The notes beneath the pieces are model-generated. The model worked only from the letters and a program-made list of their open reading frames with translations, was not told the DNA's origin and did not search any database. A stretch of DNA of 64,000 bases from Parafrigoribacterium_A soli. Its GTDB lineage: Bacteria > Actinomycetota > Actinomycetes > Actinomycetales > Microbacteriaceae. Shown one piece after another: positions 1-9,083 of the stretch; position 1 is the first letter of the stretch; each line of letters starts with the position of its first letter. The position numbers were made by a program, and so were the translations under genes. Where the stretch lies: positions 550,440-614,439 of the forward strand of contig NZ_JBELNZ010000004.1 of NCBI RefSeq assembly GCF_040227235.1, written 5' to 3'.

Positions 1-852
1 TTCGTGCAGCTGCGGGCGAGCAACTCGCTGTACACGCTCTGGAGTCCTCTCCAAACGAGGGGAGGAATCGTGCGGGCCGAGGGAGCGTTCGGGCATTCCA
101 TTGCACTCGGCTCAAGCCTCGCCATGGCCATTCCGCTCACGCTCGCCTCCCGCTTCCGCTTCCCCGTCCGCGCGACCATGGCCGGCCTCATGCTCGTCGC
201 CACGGTTTTCACCTTCAGCCGTGCGGGAATCATTGCCGCCGTACTCGGCCTCGTGCTGTGCGTGCTGTTCCTGCGCGGTGCAATCGGCACGGGTACCAGA
301 GCCGTGCTCGGCGGTATCACCGTCGTGCTGACCACCGCCATGCTCCCGATCGTGATCTCCGTTTTCACCGAGGCGGGCTCGGAGGCCAGTGGCAGCGCGG
401 CCTATCGCGGCGATCTGCTCTCGCTTCTGCAGCACATGAACCTTATGGGTGTCTCCGATCTCGCCCATCGCACTGCCGCCGGAGAACTGTACTTCGACAA
501 CTTCCAGTCCATCGACAGCCAGCTCATCCTCACCGGCGTGACGGAAGGGGTGCTGCCGCTGCTCCTCGTGGTGGTCGCGCTCGTGGTCGCACTCGTGCTC
601 GTGGTGAGCGGTCGCGCAAGCGCGGCAACGATAGCCGTCGTCGCACAGATCCCGTCGCTCGCGACGGTTGCCCTGATCACTCAGTACTCAACGCTGCTCT
701 GGATGCTCGCCGGCCTCGCGACGGCCAGTCAGCTCGCGCGGGCTGAAGAACAGTACGAACCGGCCCCGAACCGGTTCGCGCCACGCAGGCTCGATCCCGC
801 GAGTCTGTCCATTCGAAAGATGAGGCCCCGATATGACTCAGCTTCAAGATAG
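1..852 (+). CDS. O-antigen ligase/polymerase-like membrane protein, 3' part
   Basis: The frame is open to the first base of the window, so the true start lies upstream; at least 283 residues are present. It is a hydrophobic multi-pass protein with an early segment REGAFGHSIALG that resembles the 'FGHPN' type motif of Wzy_C/O-antigen ligase proteins, followed by several membrane helices and a basic tail. Such proteins join or polymerise lipid-linked sugar units at the outer face of the membrane. The last 20 bases overlap the start of the BY-kinase-like gene, and the neighbours are all polysaccharide genes, which supports the call. The exact reaction (ligase or polymerase) cannot be told from the fragment. 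Confidence 0.7.
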   Translation, partial: FVQLRASNSLYTLWSPLQTRGGIVRAEGAFGHSIALGSSLAMAIPLTLASRFRFPVRATMAGLMLVATVFTFSRAGIIAAVLGLVLCVLFLRGAIGTGTRAVLGGITVVLTTAMLPIVISVFTEAGSEASGSAAYRGDLLSLLQHMNLMGVSDLAHRTAAGELYFDNFQSIDSQLILTGVTEGVLPLLLVVVALVVALVLVVSGRASAATIAVVAQIPSLATVALITQYSTLLWMLAGLATASQLARAEEQYEPAPNRFAPRRLDPASLSIRKMRPRYDSASR

Positions 853-2254
853 AGAGGTCGCGGCGTATCACCATCCGTACCTCACAACGTTCGTGCGCTA
901 CTGGCCGATCCTGCTCGTTGCCGCGGTCCTCGGCGGGCTGGCAGGCTGGGGCGCATCGCGCGTCGCGACCCCGGTTTACCAGTCGCGTTCAAGTCTCTAT
1001 TTCTCGTTGAGTTCCGGGGCCTCAGGCAACGACCTGAATCAGGGTTCGGAATACACCCAGGGCCAGATGCTGTCCTTCGCAGCCCTGGCAAAATCCTCGG
1101 CGGTCCTAGCGCCGGTCGTGGACGAGTTGCACCTTGACTCCACGCCCGTCGAGCTTGCGCGCGCCATTGACGTCACCGCTGCCGAGAACACGGTCGTGCT
1201 GCAGATCACAGCCTCCGACGTCAGCGCACGTCAGGCGACCAGAATCGCCAACGCCGTCGGTGACAGTCTGAGTAACGAGGTCGCCAACCTCGCACCCAAG
1301 ACCGCGAAGAACGCGATTTCGGTGACGGTGCGCACCATCCAGCCGGCAACCATACCCACCTCCCCATCCTCACCCAACACGGCGGTCAACACGGCCGCGG
1401 GCTTCCTCATCGGGCTGCTTCTTGCCGCTCTCGTCCTCGCGCTCATCCGGTTGTTTGACAGCACAGTGCGTTCAGAATCCGACATTGACAGGACCACCCG
1501 GTTGCCCGTGCTCGGTGAGCTGGCTCGTGAACCCGCCGGCGCCGTCGGGCTCACACTGGGTCGCGATCCCCTCTCGACGGAAGCAGAACGGTATCGAAGT
1601 CTTCGCATCGCATTGGCCGACAAGGCAGCGAAGAAGCCTGTCATCGTGGTCACGTCCTCCCTCGAGGGCGAGGGCAAGTCCACGGTTGCGTGCAACCTCG
1701 CACTGGCGATCGGGGAGACTGGACGGCGTGCCGTCGTCGTGGAGGCCGACCTGCGGCATCCGCGGCTGGCCGACGTGTTCGGGCTCGCACCGTCCACGGG
1801 GCTTACGGGCATCCTCGCCGGCACCTCGGAGATCACCGATGCCGTTCGACCCTCCTCGTTCCAGAATGTGGACGTGCTCACGGCGGGTGAGGCGAGCGAC
1901 AATCCGTCGACTGCCCTGACATCACCACGCATGACCACGGTCATCTCGCAGCTGAAGCGCAGTTACGACGCGGTCATCATCGACGCACCGTCGCTCGATA
2001 CCGGCATCGACGCCGCGATTGTCGGCGGACTCGCCGACGGCGCCGTGGTCGTCGCCGGGCGTGGATCGGTGCGCATGCCGCAACTGCTGCGCACCCTGGC
2101 CGCGCTCGAACGCAGTGGGGTGACCATTCTGGGCATCGCGCTCAACCGGATGCCGCTGCCGAGACGACAGCGCAGCCGCCGTGGCGCGCGCCTCGGCGCC
2201 TTCACGCTGAATGCGGAACCCGTGACCGCCCTCGGAGAGTCGGTGCAGAATTGA
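833..2254 (+). CDS. Wzz/BY-kinase-like polysaccharide co-polymerase
   Basis: 473 residues. An N-terminal Wzz-type chain-length domain has membrane helices near residues 24-44 and 185-205. A CpsD/CapB-type ATPase domain follows, with a Walker A motif SSLEGEGKS (about 274-282), a Walker A' segment VVVEADLRHPR and a Walker B-like VIIDAPS. Family members control chain length and polymerisation of capsule or exopolysaccharide at the inner membrane and are usually regulated by autophosphorylation of a C-terminal tyrosine cluster. Here the tail (GARLGAFTLNAEPVTALGESVQN region) is short, basic and has no tyrosine, so the usual phospho-switch seems absent. Start ATG at 833 lies inside the preceding gene, suggesting translational coupling. 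Confidence 0.88.
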   Translation: MTQLQDREVAAYHHPYLTTFVRYWPILLVAAVLGGLAGWGASRVATPVYQSRSSLYFSLSSGASGNDLNQGSEYTQGQMLSFAALAKSSAVLAPVVDELHLDSTPVELARAIDVTAAENTVVLQITASDVSARQATRIANAVGDSLSNEVANLAPKTAKNAISVTVRTIQPATIPTSPSSPNTAVNTAAGFLIGLLLAALVLALIRLFDSTVRSESDIDRTTRLPVLGELAREPAGAVGLTLGRDPLSTEAERYRSLRIALADKAAKKPVIVVTSSLEGEGKSTVACNLALAIGETGRRAVVVEADLRHPRLADVFGLAPSTGLTGILAGTSEITDAVRPSSFQNVDVLTAGEASDNPSTALTSPRMTTVISQLKRSYDAVIIDAPSLDTGIDAAIVGGLADGAVVVAGRGSVRMPQLLRTLAALERSGVTILGIALNRMPLPRRQRSRRGARLGAFTLNAEPVTALGESVQN

Positions 2255-3057
2255 ACGGGGAACAGAACCACAGCATCGGGTTGAGTCCACAGCCTCGCCC
2301 TCGAGAGTCGTACTCGGCGATCGTGCACCGCCTGGCCGCCGCCCAGAAGCCGGCCGCCAGGAGCGCGCCCGCATACTCGCGCTATGTGAACCGTCGGATC
2401 GGCCGCTACCTGGCCGCGTGGGCTTACCGCGCGGGACTCGGGCCCAATGCGGTCACGGGCATCAGCGCCGCGTTCACATTCGCTTCGATCGCGCTCCTGG
2501 TGATCTTCCCGCCGAGTTGGTGGCTCGGGCTCGTCATCGCATCCGGGCTGCTCATCGGCTACGCCTTCGACTCCGCGGACGGCCAGGTGTCGCGTCTGCA
2601 GGGCAGCAGCAGTTCCGCCGGGGAGTGGCTGGATCACATGGTGGATGCGCTCAAGGCGTCGACCATGCCGCTCGCGCTCGCCATCGGTTTCGCGCGCTTC
2701 GAGGCTGTTCCGGCGTGGTGGCTGCTCGTGCCCCTCGGGTTCGCCGTGGTCTCTGCCGTGCTGTTCTTCAGCATGATCCTGACCGAGCAGTTGCGGCGGC
2801 AACACGGGACCAGGTCGCTGGCGGTTGACCGACCCGGTGCACCGTCATGGGTGCGAGCGCTGCTCGTAGCCCCCATGGACTACGGCGTGCTCTGCGCCTG
2901 CTTCCTGCTGCTCGGCTGGGTGCCGGTGTTCACCACCGTGTACAGCCTGATCTTCCTTGCGAGCGCGGGATTCCTCCTACTCTCCTCCGTGAAATGGTTC
3001 CGCGAATTGCAGGGGTTCACACACGGCCAGAGTTCGAGCGAGACGGTGCTGCCATGA
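2251..3057 (+). CDS. CDP-alcohol phosphatidyltransferase family protein
   Basis: 268 residues, multi-pass membrane protein. The family signature DxxDGxxxRx8GxxxDxxxD is complete at residues 107-132 (DSADGQVSR ... GEWLDHMVD), with serine where alanine is commonest before the arginine. These enzymes move a phospho-alcohol from a CDP-alcohol onto an acceptor; most make phospholipids, but members in polysaccharide loci have been linked to phosphodiester-linked polymers. TTG start at 2251 overlaps the preceding stop (TTGA). A TagD-like cytidylyltransferase at 13.4 kb could supply CDP-glycerol or a similar donor; that link is inference. The acceptor is unknown. Confidence 0.85.
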   Translation: MNGEQNHSIGLSPQPRPRESYSAIVHRLAAAQKPAARSAPAYSRYVNRRIGRYLAAWAYRAGLGPNAVTGISAAFTFASIALLVIFPPSWWLGLVIASGLLIGYAFDSADGQVSRLQGSSSSAGEWLDHMVDALKASTMPLALAIGFARFEAVPAWWLLVPLGFAVVSAVLFFSMILTEQLRRQHGTRSLAVDRPGAPSWVRALLVAPMDYGVLCACFLLLGWVPVFTTVYSLIFLASAGFLLLSSVKWFRELQGFTHGQSSSETVLP

Positions 3058-3710
3058 GCGTCGAGACGAACCCGGATGCCGTTACCCGCCCGCCCTGGTT
3101 CCGGCGTCGCGGCAGCTGGTGGCTGGCTGGTGGCATCGTCGCGGTGCTCGTGCTCGGTTCGGCGGCGCTGGCCACGTCCGCGCCGAAGACCGGACCGGGC
3201 AAGGAAACTTCGCGCAGCGCATCCGTCGACGCGGCAACGCCCTCGGCCGGCGCCAAGGAGCGCGGCGCAAGCGCTCCGGACGCGAAGAAGCCCGGCGTGG
3301 ATCCGGCGTTCGGTGAACCAGTGGCCGCAACGGTTGCCCATGGCGACGAAGCCGATTTCGGCAACGGGGTGCTCGCGAAACTCGTGGCGACCACTGCGAC
3401 GACCTCGACCGCGAAGGGTGTGGGCGAGGTCAGTGGATCGGCCGTCCGGGTCGAGGTGGAACTGCGAAACACCTCGTCCAGTGCGGTCTCGCTCGACGCC
3501 GTGACCGTCAACGCGTACATCGGTGCCAAGCGCACGCCCGCGCCACCGGTCGAATCGAGCGGCACCGTCACACCGTTCACGGGTTCGCTCGCGCCCGGAG
3601 CGAGCGCTCACGGCAGCTACGTCTTCAGCACCCCGCACGCGAAGACCGCGGGTCTCGTCATCACCGTAAACGTGTCGCCAGGTGCTCCCCTCGTGGTTCT
3701 CGAACAATGA
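3054..3710 (+). CDS. Membrane-anchored DUF4352-like protein
   Basis: 218 residues. A short cytoplasmic N-terminus is followed by one membrane helix (about 26-43), a low-complexity Ala/Ser/Lys-rich linker (45-85) and a C-terminal all-beta domain. Patterns such as VRVEVELRNTSSSAVSLDAVTVNAY and GSLAPGASAHGSYVF are typical of immunoglobulin-like DUF4352 or telomeric-repeat-factor-like extracellular domains. ATG at 3054 overlaps the preceding stop (ATGA). The position inside the polysaccharide operon suggests a role at the outer face of the membrane, perhaps as a scaffold; no catalytic motif is visible. Confidence 0.7.
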   Translation: MSVETNPDAVTRPPWFRRRGSWWLAGGIVAVLVLGSAALATSAPKTGPGKETSRSASVDAATPSAGAKERGASAPDAKKPGVDPAFGEPVAATVAHGDEADFGNGVLAKLVATTATTSTAKGVGEVSGSAVRVEVELRNTSSSAVSLDAVTVNAYIGAKRTPAPPVESSGTVTPFTGSLAPGASAHGSYVFSTPHAKTAGLVITVNVSPGAPLVVLEQ

Positions 3711-5704
3711 CCACGCTGAGCGATGTCGGGCTCCGCGGTGAAACCCGACACGAGTCGCCCGGGTTCGCTGCACTCGGCATTGTCGTGGTGAACTACGGTT
3801 CGTCAGCACTACTGCAACAGAACCTGGTGGCCCTGTCGCGCTCCGTGCCCGAAGCAACGGTGGTCGTCGTCGACAACTTCAGCGACGCGGCCGAACGCGA
3901 GCGAGTGGTTGCGCTCGCAGAACGCGAGTCGTGGAGCACCGAGCTTCCCCACTGGAACACCGGTTTCGGAGCCGGCATGAATCTCGGTGTGAAACGCGCG
4001 CGCCGGGACGGTGCCAGAACCTTCCTCCTGCTGAACCCCGACGCCTCGATCACTCGAGACAACCTGGCGACGCTGCTGCGGGCGAGCGACGCGCAGCCGT
4101 TCACGATGGTCTCGCCGAAGATCGTGCGGCCCGATGGCAGCACCTGGTTCGAGGGCGCCGACCTCTACCTCGATGACGGCAGGATCCGGTCCACCGCTCG
4201 TCGAGCAGCGAACCCGGGCAGACCCCGCGAACCTTGGCTGAGTGGGGCCTGCCTGCTCGTCACCGAGGAATTGTGGGACCGTGTCGGCGGCTTCGATGAG
4301 AGCTACTTCCTCTACTGGGAGGACGTCGATCTCTCACACCGCGTGCTGGCCGCGGGCGGCGCGCTGAGGGTGTGTGCGGATGCGATCGCCGTGCACGCGG
4401 AGGGTGGCACGCAGGGTGCGGGGCACGAGGGGTCCGGCGGGCCGAAGTCCGCGACCTACTATCGCTACAACATCCGCAATCGCATGATCTTCGCGGCCCG
4501 CCACCTCGACGACGACGGCGTGCGCGCCTGGCGCCGAAGCGCCCTGCCTCATGCGCAGGGCGTGCTGCTTCAGGGTGGACGCAGGCAGATTGTTCACTCG
4601 CTGCGACCCGTGATGGCCGCGATCGCCGGTCTGCGCGCTGGCACCGCCGCCGCACGTCAAGCCGCGAGTTCGACCACGGGAACCGCCCCGCTCACGGTGT
4701 TGCAGAGCTTTCCGGCACCGCGGCCGACATCGGTGAATCCGTACACCCATCTGCTGGCTCGGCACCTGGGCGAACTCCCCGGCATGACCGTCAAGCACTT
4801 CGACTGGCGCACAGCGCTCTTCGATCGGTACGACGTTTTTCATGTGCACTGGCCGGAGATCCTGGTCGACGGGAACGGCGCACTCAAACGCGTCGTTCGC
4901 CAGCTCCTCACTGTGGCGCTGCTCGTCAGGCTGAGGGCCAAGGGCATTCCGATCGTGCGCACCATGCACAACCTCGGCCTGCCCGGCGGTCTGTCGCCGG
5001 TGCAGCGTGCCATCCTGCGCTGGTTTGATCGCCAGACCGCCCTGTTCATCCGCCTGACGGCCGACACGCCGATTCCGGACGGGCGCCCCCTCGCCACCAT
5101 CGCGCACGGACACTATCGGGACTGGTTTGCCGAGCGCACCCGCATGGTGGCGACGCGCGGCCAGCTCGGCTACGTCGGTCGCATCCGCGGATACAAGGGA
5201 GTCGATAGTCTCCTCAACGCGTTCCGGCAGACCGAGCCACGGCTCACCGGGCTGACCCTGCGCATCGCCGGATACCCGTCCACGGCCGAACTCGCAGAAT
5301 CGGTGCGCGAGCTGGCCGCTCGCGACGCGCGAGTGCGGCTCGACCTCGGTTTCATCAGCGACGACCAACTGGTCGAGATCGTCACCGGCTCTGAATTGGT
5401 CGTGCTGCCCTACCGGTTCATGCACAACTCCGCCGCCGCGATCACCGCCCTCTCGCTCGATCGACCCGTGCTGGTTCCCGATAACGCGACGAATCGGATG
5501 CTCGCGGGCGAGGTCGGGGACGGCTGGGTCTTCACCTTCCAGGGTTCGCTGAGCGGCGAGGACATCGTGCGCACACTCGAACGGGTGCGGGCGACCCCGG
5601 CATCCGAGCCACCGCGGCTGGGTGCGCGGGACTGGAGCTCGAGCGCCGAAGCACACGTCTCCGCCTACCGCACCGCTCTCCTCGCCCTGCGAAACAGGAA
5701 GTGA
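3707..5704 (+). CDS. Two-domain glycosyltransferase (GT2 fused to GT4-like)
   Basis: 665 residues with two full catalytic domains. The first (about 20-310) is GT2-like: IVVVNYGS, VVVVDNFSD, FGAGMNLGVKRA, LLLNPDA and the acidic FLYWEDVDLSHR segment, as in rhamnosyltransferase-type enzymes. The second (about 325-665) looks like a GT-B enzyme: HVHWPE, RTMHNLGLPGG, LGYVGRIRGYKG and LVVLPYRFMHN, typical of the GT4/GumI-like group. One polypeptide could therefore add two successive sugars to the lipid-linked repeat unit. ATG overlaps the preceding stop (ATGA). No stop or frame change separates the halves, so it is a true fusion. Confidence 0.88.
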   Translation: MTTLSDVGLRGETRHESPGFAALGIVVVNYGSSALLQQNLVALSRSVPEATVVVVDNFSDAAERERVVALAERESWSTELPHWNTGFGAGMNLGVKRARRDGARTFLLLNPDASITRDNLATLLRASDAQPFTMVSPKIVRPDGSTWFEGADLYLDDGRIRSTARRAANPGRPREPWLSGACLLVTEELWDRVGGFDESYFLYWEDVDLSHRVLAAGGALRVCADAIAVHAEGGTQGAGHEGSGGPKSATYYRYNIRNRMIFAARHLDDDGVRAWRRSALPHAQGVLLQGGRRQIVHSLRPVMAAIAGLRAGTAAARQAASSTTGTAPLTVLQSFPAPRPTSVNPYTHLLARHLGELPGMTVKHFDWRTALFDRYDVFHVHWPEILVDGNGALKRVVRQLLTVALLVRLRAKGIPIVRTMHNLGLPGGLSPVQRAILRWFDRQTALFIRLTADTPIPDGRPLATIAHGHYRDWFAERTRMVATRGQLGYVGRIRGYKGVDSLLNAFRQTEPRLTGLTLRIAGYPSTAELAESVRELAARDARVRLDLGFISDDQLVEIVTGSELVVLPYRFMHNSAAAITALSLDRPVLVPDNATNRMLAGEVGDGWVFTFQGSLSGEDIVRTLERVRATPASEPPRLGARDWSSSAEAHVSAYRTALLALRNRK

Positions 5705-6705
5705 CGATGCCCGAGCCGCAGCTGACACTCACCATCGCCGTGCTGAGCTACCGCAGACCCGGCACCCTGCGGGCCGGCCTGCCTCTCGTGATCGCGCAGG
5801 CCGAGCGGCTCGGTGCCGAGCTGGCGCGGGACGTGACGGCCGAGGTGCTCGTGGTCGACAATGATCCGGCCGCGAGCGCACGCTTGACCGTGGACGGCAT
5901 CCGCTCTGCCCTCGATCGACCCGAACTGCTGCGGTATGTCGTCGAGCCGGCGCCCGGCATCGCGGCGGCTCGCAATCGGGCACTCGACGAGAGCGCCGCG
6001 AGCGAGCTGCTCGTGTTCATCGACGACGACGAGCTGCCGCGCGGGCGATGGCTCACTCCGCTGGTCAGCACCTGGCTCGACACCCGCGCGACCGCCGTGA
6101 TGGGCCGCGTGATCTCCGAGTTCGAGGGCGAGCTCGACCCGTGGGTCGCGGCGGGCAGCTTCTTCCGGCGCCGGAGCATGCCGACGGGAACCGAGATTAC
6201 GGTGGCCGCAGCCGGGAACCTGCTGCTCGATCGCCAACGGCTCGGTGAGCTCGGCGTGCGGTTCGAGCCCGCGCTCGGTCTCGGCAGCGGCGAGGACTCG
6301 CTGTTCAGCAGACAACTGGTCAAGCGAGGCGGGCGGATGGTGTGGTGCGAGGAGTCGGAGGCCACCGACCGCGTTCCCAGAGAGCGGATGACCCGCGGTT
6401 GGGTGCTGCGCCGGAGCTGGAGCCACGGCAACGCCGAGACCATCGTGGCACTGCACCTCGCCGAGCGGTCGACCGGCCGGCTGTTCGTGCGGATCGTGGC
6501 CGTCGCGCGCGGACTCGCCCGGGTCCTCGCGGGCGGACTTCGTTTCCTGTTCGGCATCGCCTCGCGGTCGCTGCGTCACCAGGCGCGCGGGCTGCGCACC
6601 AGCTACCGTGGTGCGGGCATTCTCGCGGGCGGACTCGGCATCGCGTACCACGAGTATTCGCGCCGCGGCCTGACATCGACATCGATCGTGGGATCGGCGT
6701 CATGA
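5701..6705 (+). CDS. GT2 family glycosyltransferase
   Basis: 334 residues. GT2 fold markers: LTIAVLSYRRP near the N-terminus, VLVVDNDPAA, GIAAARNRALDES and the metal-binding-type VFIDDDELP (about 100-108), followed by GEDSLFSRQL in the acceptor region. A basic, hydrophobic C-terminal third probably lies along the membrane. GTG at 5701 overlaps the preceding stop (GTGA); an ATG two codons later is an alternative start. It probably adds one sugar to the growing repeat unit. Confidence 0.88.
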   Translation: MTMPEPQLTLTIAVLSYRRPGTLRAGLPLVIAQAERLGAELARDVTAEVLVVDNDPAASARLTVDGIRSALDRPELLRYVVEPAPGIAAARNRALDESAASELLVFIDDDELPRGRWLTPLVSTWLDTRATAVMGRVISEFEGELDPWVAAGSFFRRRSMPTGTEITVAAAGNLLLDRQRLGELGVRFEPALGLGSGEDSLFSRQLVKRGGRMVWCEESEATDRVPRERMTRGWVLRRSWSHGNAETIVALHLAERSTGRLFVRIVAVARGLARVLAGGLRFLFGIASRSLRHQARGLRTSYRGAGILAGGLGIAYHEYSRRGLTSTSIVGSAS

Positions 6706-7832
6706 GCGAGACGAGCCTGTCGCTCGGCCCCGAGCATCCGGTCCCAACCCCGACCACCCCGAAGCGCGTGCTCGTGCTCTGGGCAGACGATTCGTCGCCG
6801 AATCTCGGCGTGCGTGTGCTGGGCCGCGGCACCGCCGCGATCATCGACGGCGTGTGGCCGGGTGCGGAGGTGGTCTTTCAGAACTACGGTCACCGGGCGC
6901 CGCAGCTTCCCTTCGGCCGGCTGCGGTCGCTCGCGAAGGAACGAGTCACCGGCACGCTGGGAATGCAGCGCTGGCTGGCTGGCCACGACCTCGTCATCGA
7001 TACGCGGTCGGGCGACAGCTTCGCAGACATCTATGGTCTGCGCCGCCTCGCGACGATGTCCGCGGTGGCGGAACTCGCGAGCCAGGCCGGCGTGCCGGTG
7101 GTGCTCGGGCCGCAGACCATCGGCCCATTCGGCGGGAGAGCGGCACGCACCCTCGCCAGGCGATCCCTGCGAAGGGCGTCGCTCGTGATGGCACGGGATT
7201 CCGCCAGTGCCGACTGCGCCGCAGAGCTCGGCCGCCCGGTCGACGTGCTCACCACCGACGCCGTCTTCGCGCTGCCGGTTCCCACGGTCGACAAGACCCG
7301 CGATGTGGTGCTGAATGTGTCCGGGCTGCTCTGGAACGAGAACCCCCACGTCGCCGCGGCTCACTACCGCGAGGTCGTCACCCGGCTGCACCGCCGACTG
7401 TCATCCTTCGGCCGACGGATCACGCTCCTCGCGCACGTCATCGACGCGTCGGCCGCCGACACGGACGTGCGGGCGGCCGAGGAATTCGCCCGCATGGTCG
7501 CCCCGGATGCCGAGATCATCATCCCGGCGGACCTCGATCAGGTGCGCGAGGTCGTCGGCTCCGCGCGCCTCGTGATCGGATCGCGGATGCACGCCTGCCT
7601 CAATGCTCTCTCCGTCGGAACCCCGGCCATCCCGCTGGCGTATTCGCGCAAGTTCGAGCCGCTGATGCGCGACCTGGGCTGGCACCACACCGTGCAACTG
7701 AACGACGACGACCCTGTTCAGCGCGTTCTTCGGGAACTCACGAGCCCGGGGCTGCCTGCCGCGGTGCGGGACGTGGTGGACCGTGCGCACCACTCGCTCG
7801 AGAGCGCGCGCGAAGCGCTGGCCGCGCTATGA
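6702..7832 (+). CDS. Polysaccharide pyruvyl transferase family protein
   Basis: 376 residues. The family pattern is clear: an N-terminal LVLWADDSSPNLGVR nucleotide-fold segment, DLVIDTRSGDSFADIYG, a middle VPVVLGPQTIGPF, and a C-terminal GSRMHACLNALSVGTPAIPLAYSRKF signature. These enzymes transfer pyruvate ketals from phosphoenolpyruvate to sugars of exported polysaccharides, making the polymer acidic. ATG overlaps the preceding stop (ATGA), and the next gene is coupled in the same way. The sugar acceptor cannot be predicted. Confidence 0.9.
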   Translation: MSETSLSLGPEHPVPTPTTPKRVLVLWADDSSPNLGVRVLGRGTAAIIDGVWPGAEVVFQNYGHRAPQLPFGRLRSLAKERVTGTLGMQRWLAGHDLVIDTRSGDSFADIYGLRRLATMSAVAELASQAGVPVVLGPQTIGPFGGRAARTLARRSLRRASLVMARDSASADCAAELGRPVDVLTTDAVFALPVPTVDKTRDVVLNVSGLLWNENPHVAAAHYREVVTRLHRRLSSFGRRITLLAHVIDASAADTDVRAAEEFARMVAPDAEIIIPADLDQVREVVGSARLVIGSRMHACLNALSVGTPAIPLAYSRKFEPLMRDLGWHHTVQLNDDDPVQRVLRELTSPGLPAAVRDVVDRAHHSLESAREALAAL

Positions 7833-9076
7833 GCGAGCTGCGCCGCACGCGCCAGCCCGCGGGCACGACGAGCGGGCCCGAAGCGCCGCTCGATGCCGCG
7901 ATCGGAGCCGTGCTGCGCAACGACAACTGCTCGGGCTGCGGACTGTGCACCCTGCTCGATTCCGGACTGACCATGCAGCTGAACGACGAGGGTTACCTGC
8001 GTCCCGTGCGCACAGGTCCGTCCATGATGGCAGCGGATGCCGTCGGCGCCTTCGAGCGCGCCTGCCCAGGCGTGCGGGTGAACGCCATGAGTCCGCCCGA
8101 GTCGTGGCGACATCCGACCATGGGCCCGATCGTACAGGTGTGGCGAGCATGGGCGACCGACCCCGAGGTGCGTCACATGGGCAGCAGCGGTGGCGTGCTG
8201 ACCGCACTCTCCGCGTGGCTGCTCGAGACGGGAGAGGTGTCGCGCACCATCGGCGCACGGGCGGGCATGACCGAACCGAGACGCACCGTGAGCGTGCAGC
8301 TCACGACGAAGGAGGCGGTGCTCGGGGCGGCGGGGTCGCGATACGCTCCGGCCTCGAACGCGGCGGTGGCCGGAGCCGCCGAGGCCGGCACGGCTTTCGT
8401 CGGCAAGCCGTGCGAGGTGTCCGCCCTCGGAGCGCTCACCGCCGATCAGGCTGAGCAACCACTGCTGCTCTCCTTCTTCTGCGCGGGCACGCCGAGCCAG
8501 CGGGCCACCGACTCGCTCACCGAACAGCTCGGGGTTCCCCGGGGCGAACGCATCCGTTCGCTCTGGTACCGGGGGCGAGGCTGGCCGGGCCGGTTCACGG
8601 TGGTGGGCGAACACGGCGACGAGGTGTCAACGAGCTACGAGAAGTCGTGGGGCGAGGCGCTCGGCCCGACCGTGCAATGGCGATGCAAGATCTGCCCCGA
8701 CGGCATCGGAGAGAGTGCGGACGTGACCGCCGCTGACTTCTGGTCGACGGATGCCCGCGGCTACCCCGACTTCACCGAACGTTCCGGCGTGAGCGCCCTG
8801 ATTGCCCGCACCCCCCGCGGCCGTGACCTCGTGCTGCGAGCGATGGCGGCCGGGGTGCTCGACGGCGCGCCGATGGACATCGCCGAACTCGCCGCAGTAC
8901 AGCCATTGCAGAACCAGCGACGGGAGACCCTGCTCGGTCGACTCATCGGGGCGAGGCTCGCCGGCCGCAAGGTGCCCCTGTACCGCGGCTTCGGGCTGCT
9001 GGCCTTCGCGCTCGCCCGACCCCGACAGAGCCTCCGGATGGCCCGCGGCGCCTACCGACGCGGACGTCGGCGGTGA
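7829..9076 (+). CDS. FrhB-type F420 hydrogenase/dehydrogenase beta subunit family protein
   Basis: 415 residues. An N-terminal ferredoxin-like cluster motif NCSGCGLC (about 32-39) with a later ACPG cysteine is followed by an FrhB_N/FrhB_C-like body with GSSGGVLTALSAWLL, FVGKPCEVSAL, SFFCAGTPS and the cysteine pair in CKICPDG. Family members pass electrons between iron-sulfur clusters, flavin and F420 or other partners. Homologues recur beside pyruvyl transferases in polysaccharide loci, where their substrate is poorly defined. ATG overlaps the preceding stop (ATGA). A redox step in sugar or pyruvyl modification is inference. Confidence 0.85.
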   Translation: MSELRRTRQPAGTTSGPEAPLDAAIGAVLRNDNCSGCGLCTLLDSGLTMQLNDEGYLRPVRTGPSMMAADAVGAFERACPGVRVNAMSPPESWRHPTMGPIVQVWRAWATDPEVRHMGSSGGVLTALSAWLLETGEVSRTIGARAGMTEPRRTVSVQLTTKEAVLGAAGSRYAPASNAAVAGAAEAGTAFVGKPCEVSALGALTADQAEQPLLLSFFCAGTPSQRATDSLTEQLGVPRGERIRSLWYRGRGWPGRFTVVGEHGDEVSTSYEKSWGEALGPTVQWRCKICPDGIGESADVTAADFWSTDARGYPDFTERSGVSALIARTPRGRDLVLRAMAAGVLDGAPMDIAELAAVQPLQNQRRETLLGRLIGARLAGRKVPLYRGFGLLAFALARPRQSLRMARGAYRRGRRR

Positions 9077-9083
9077 GACCGCG

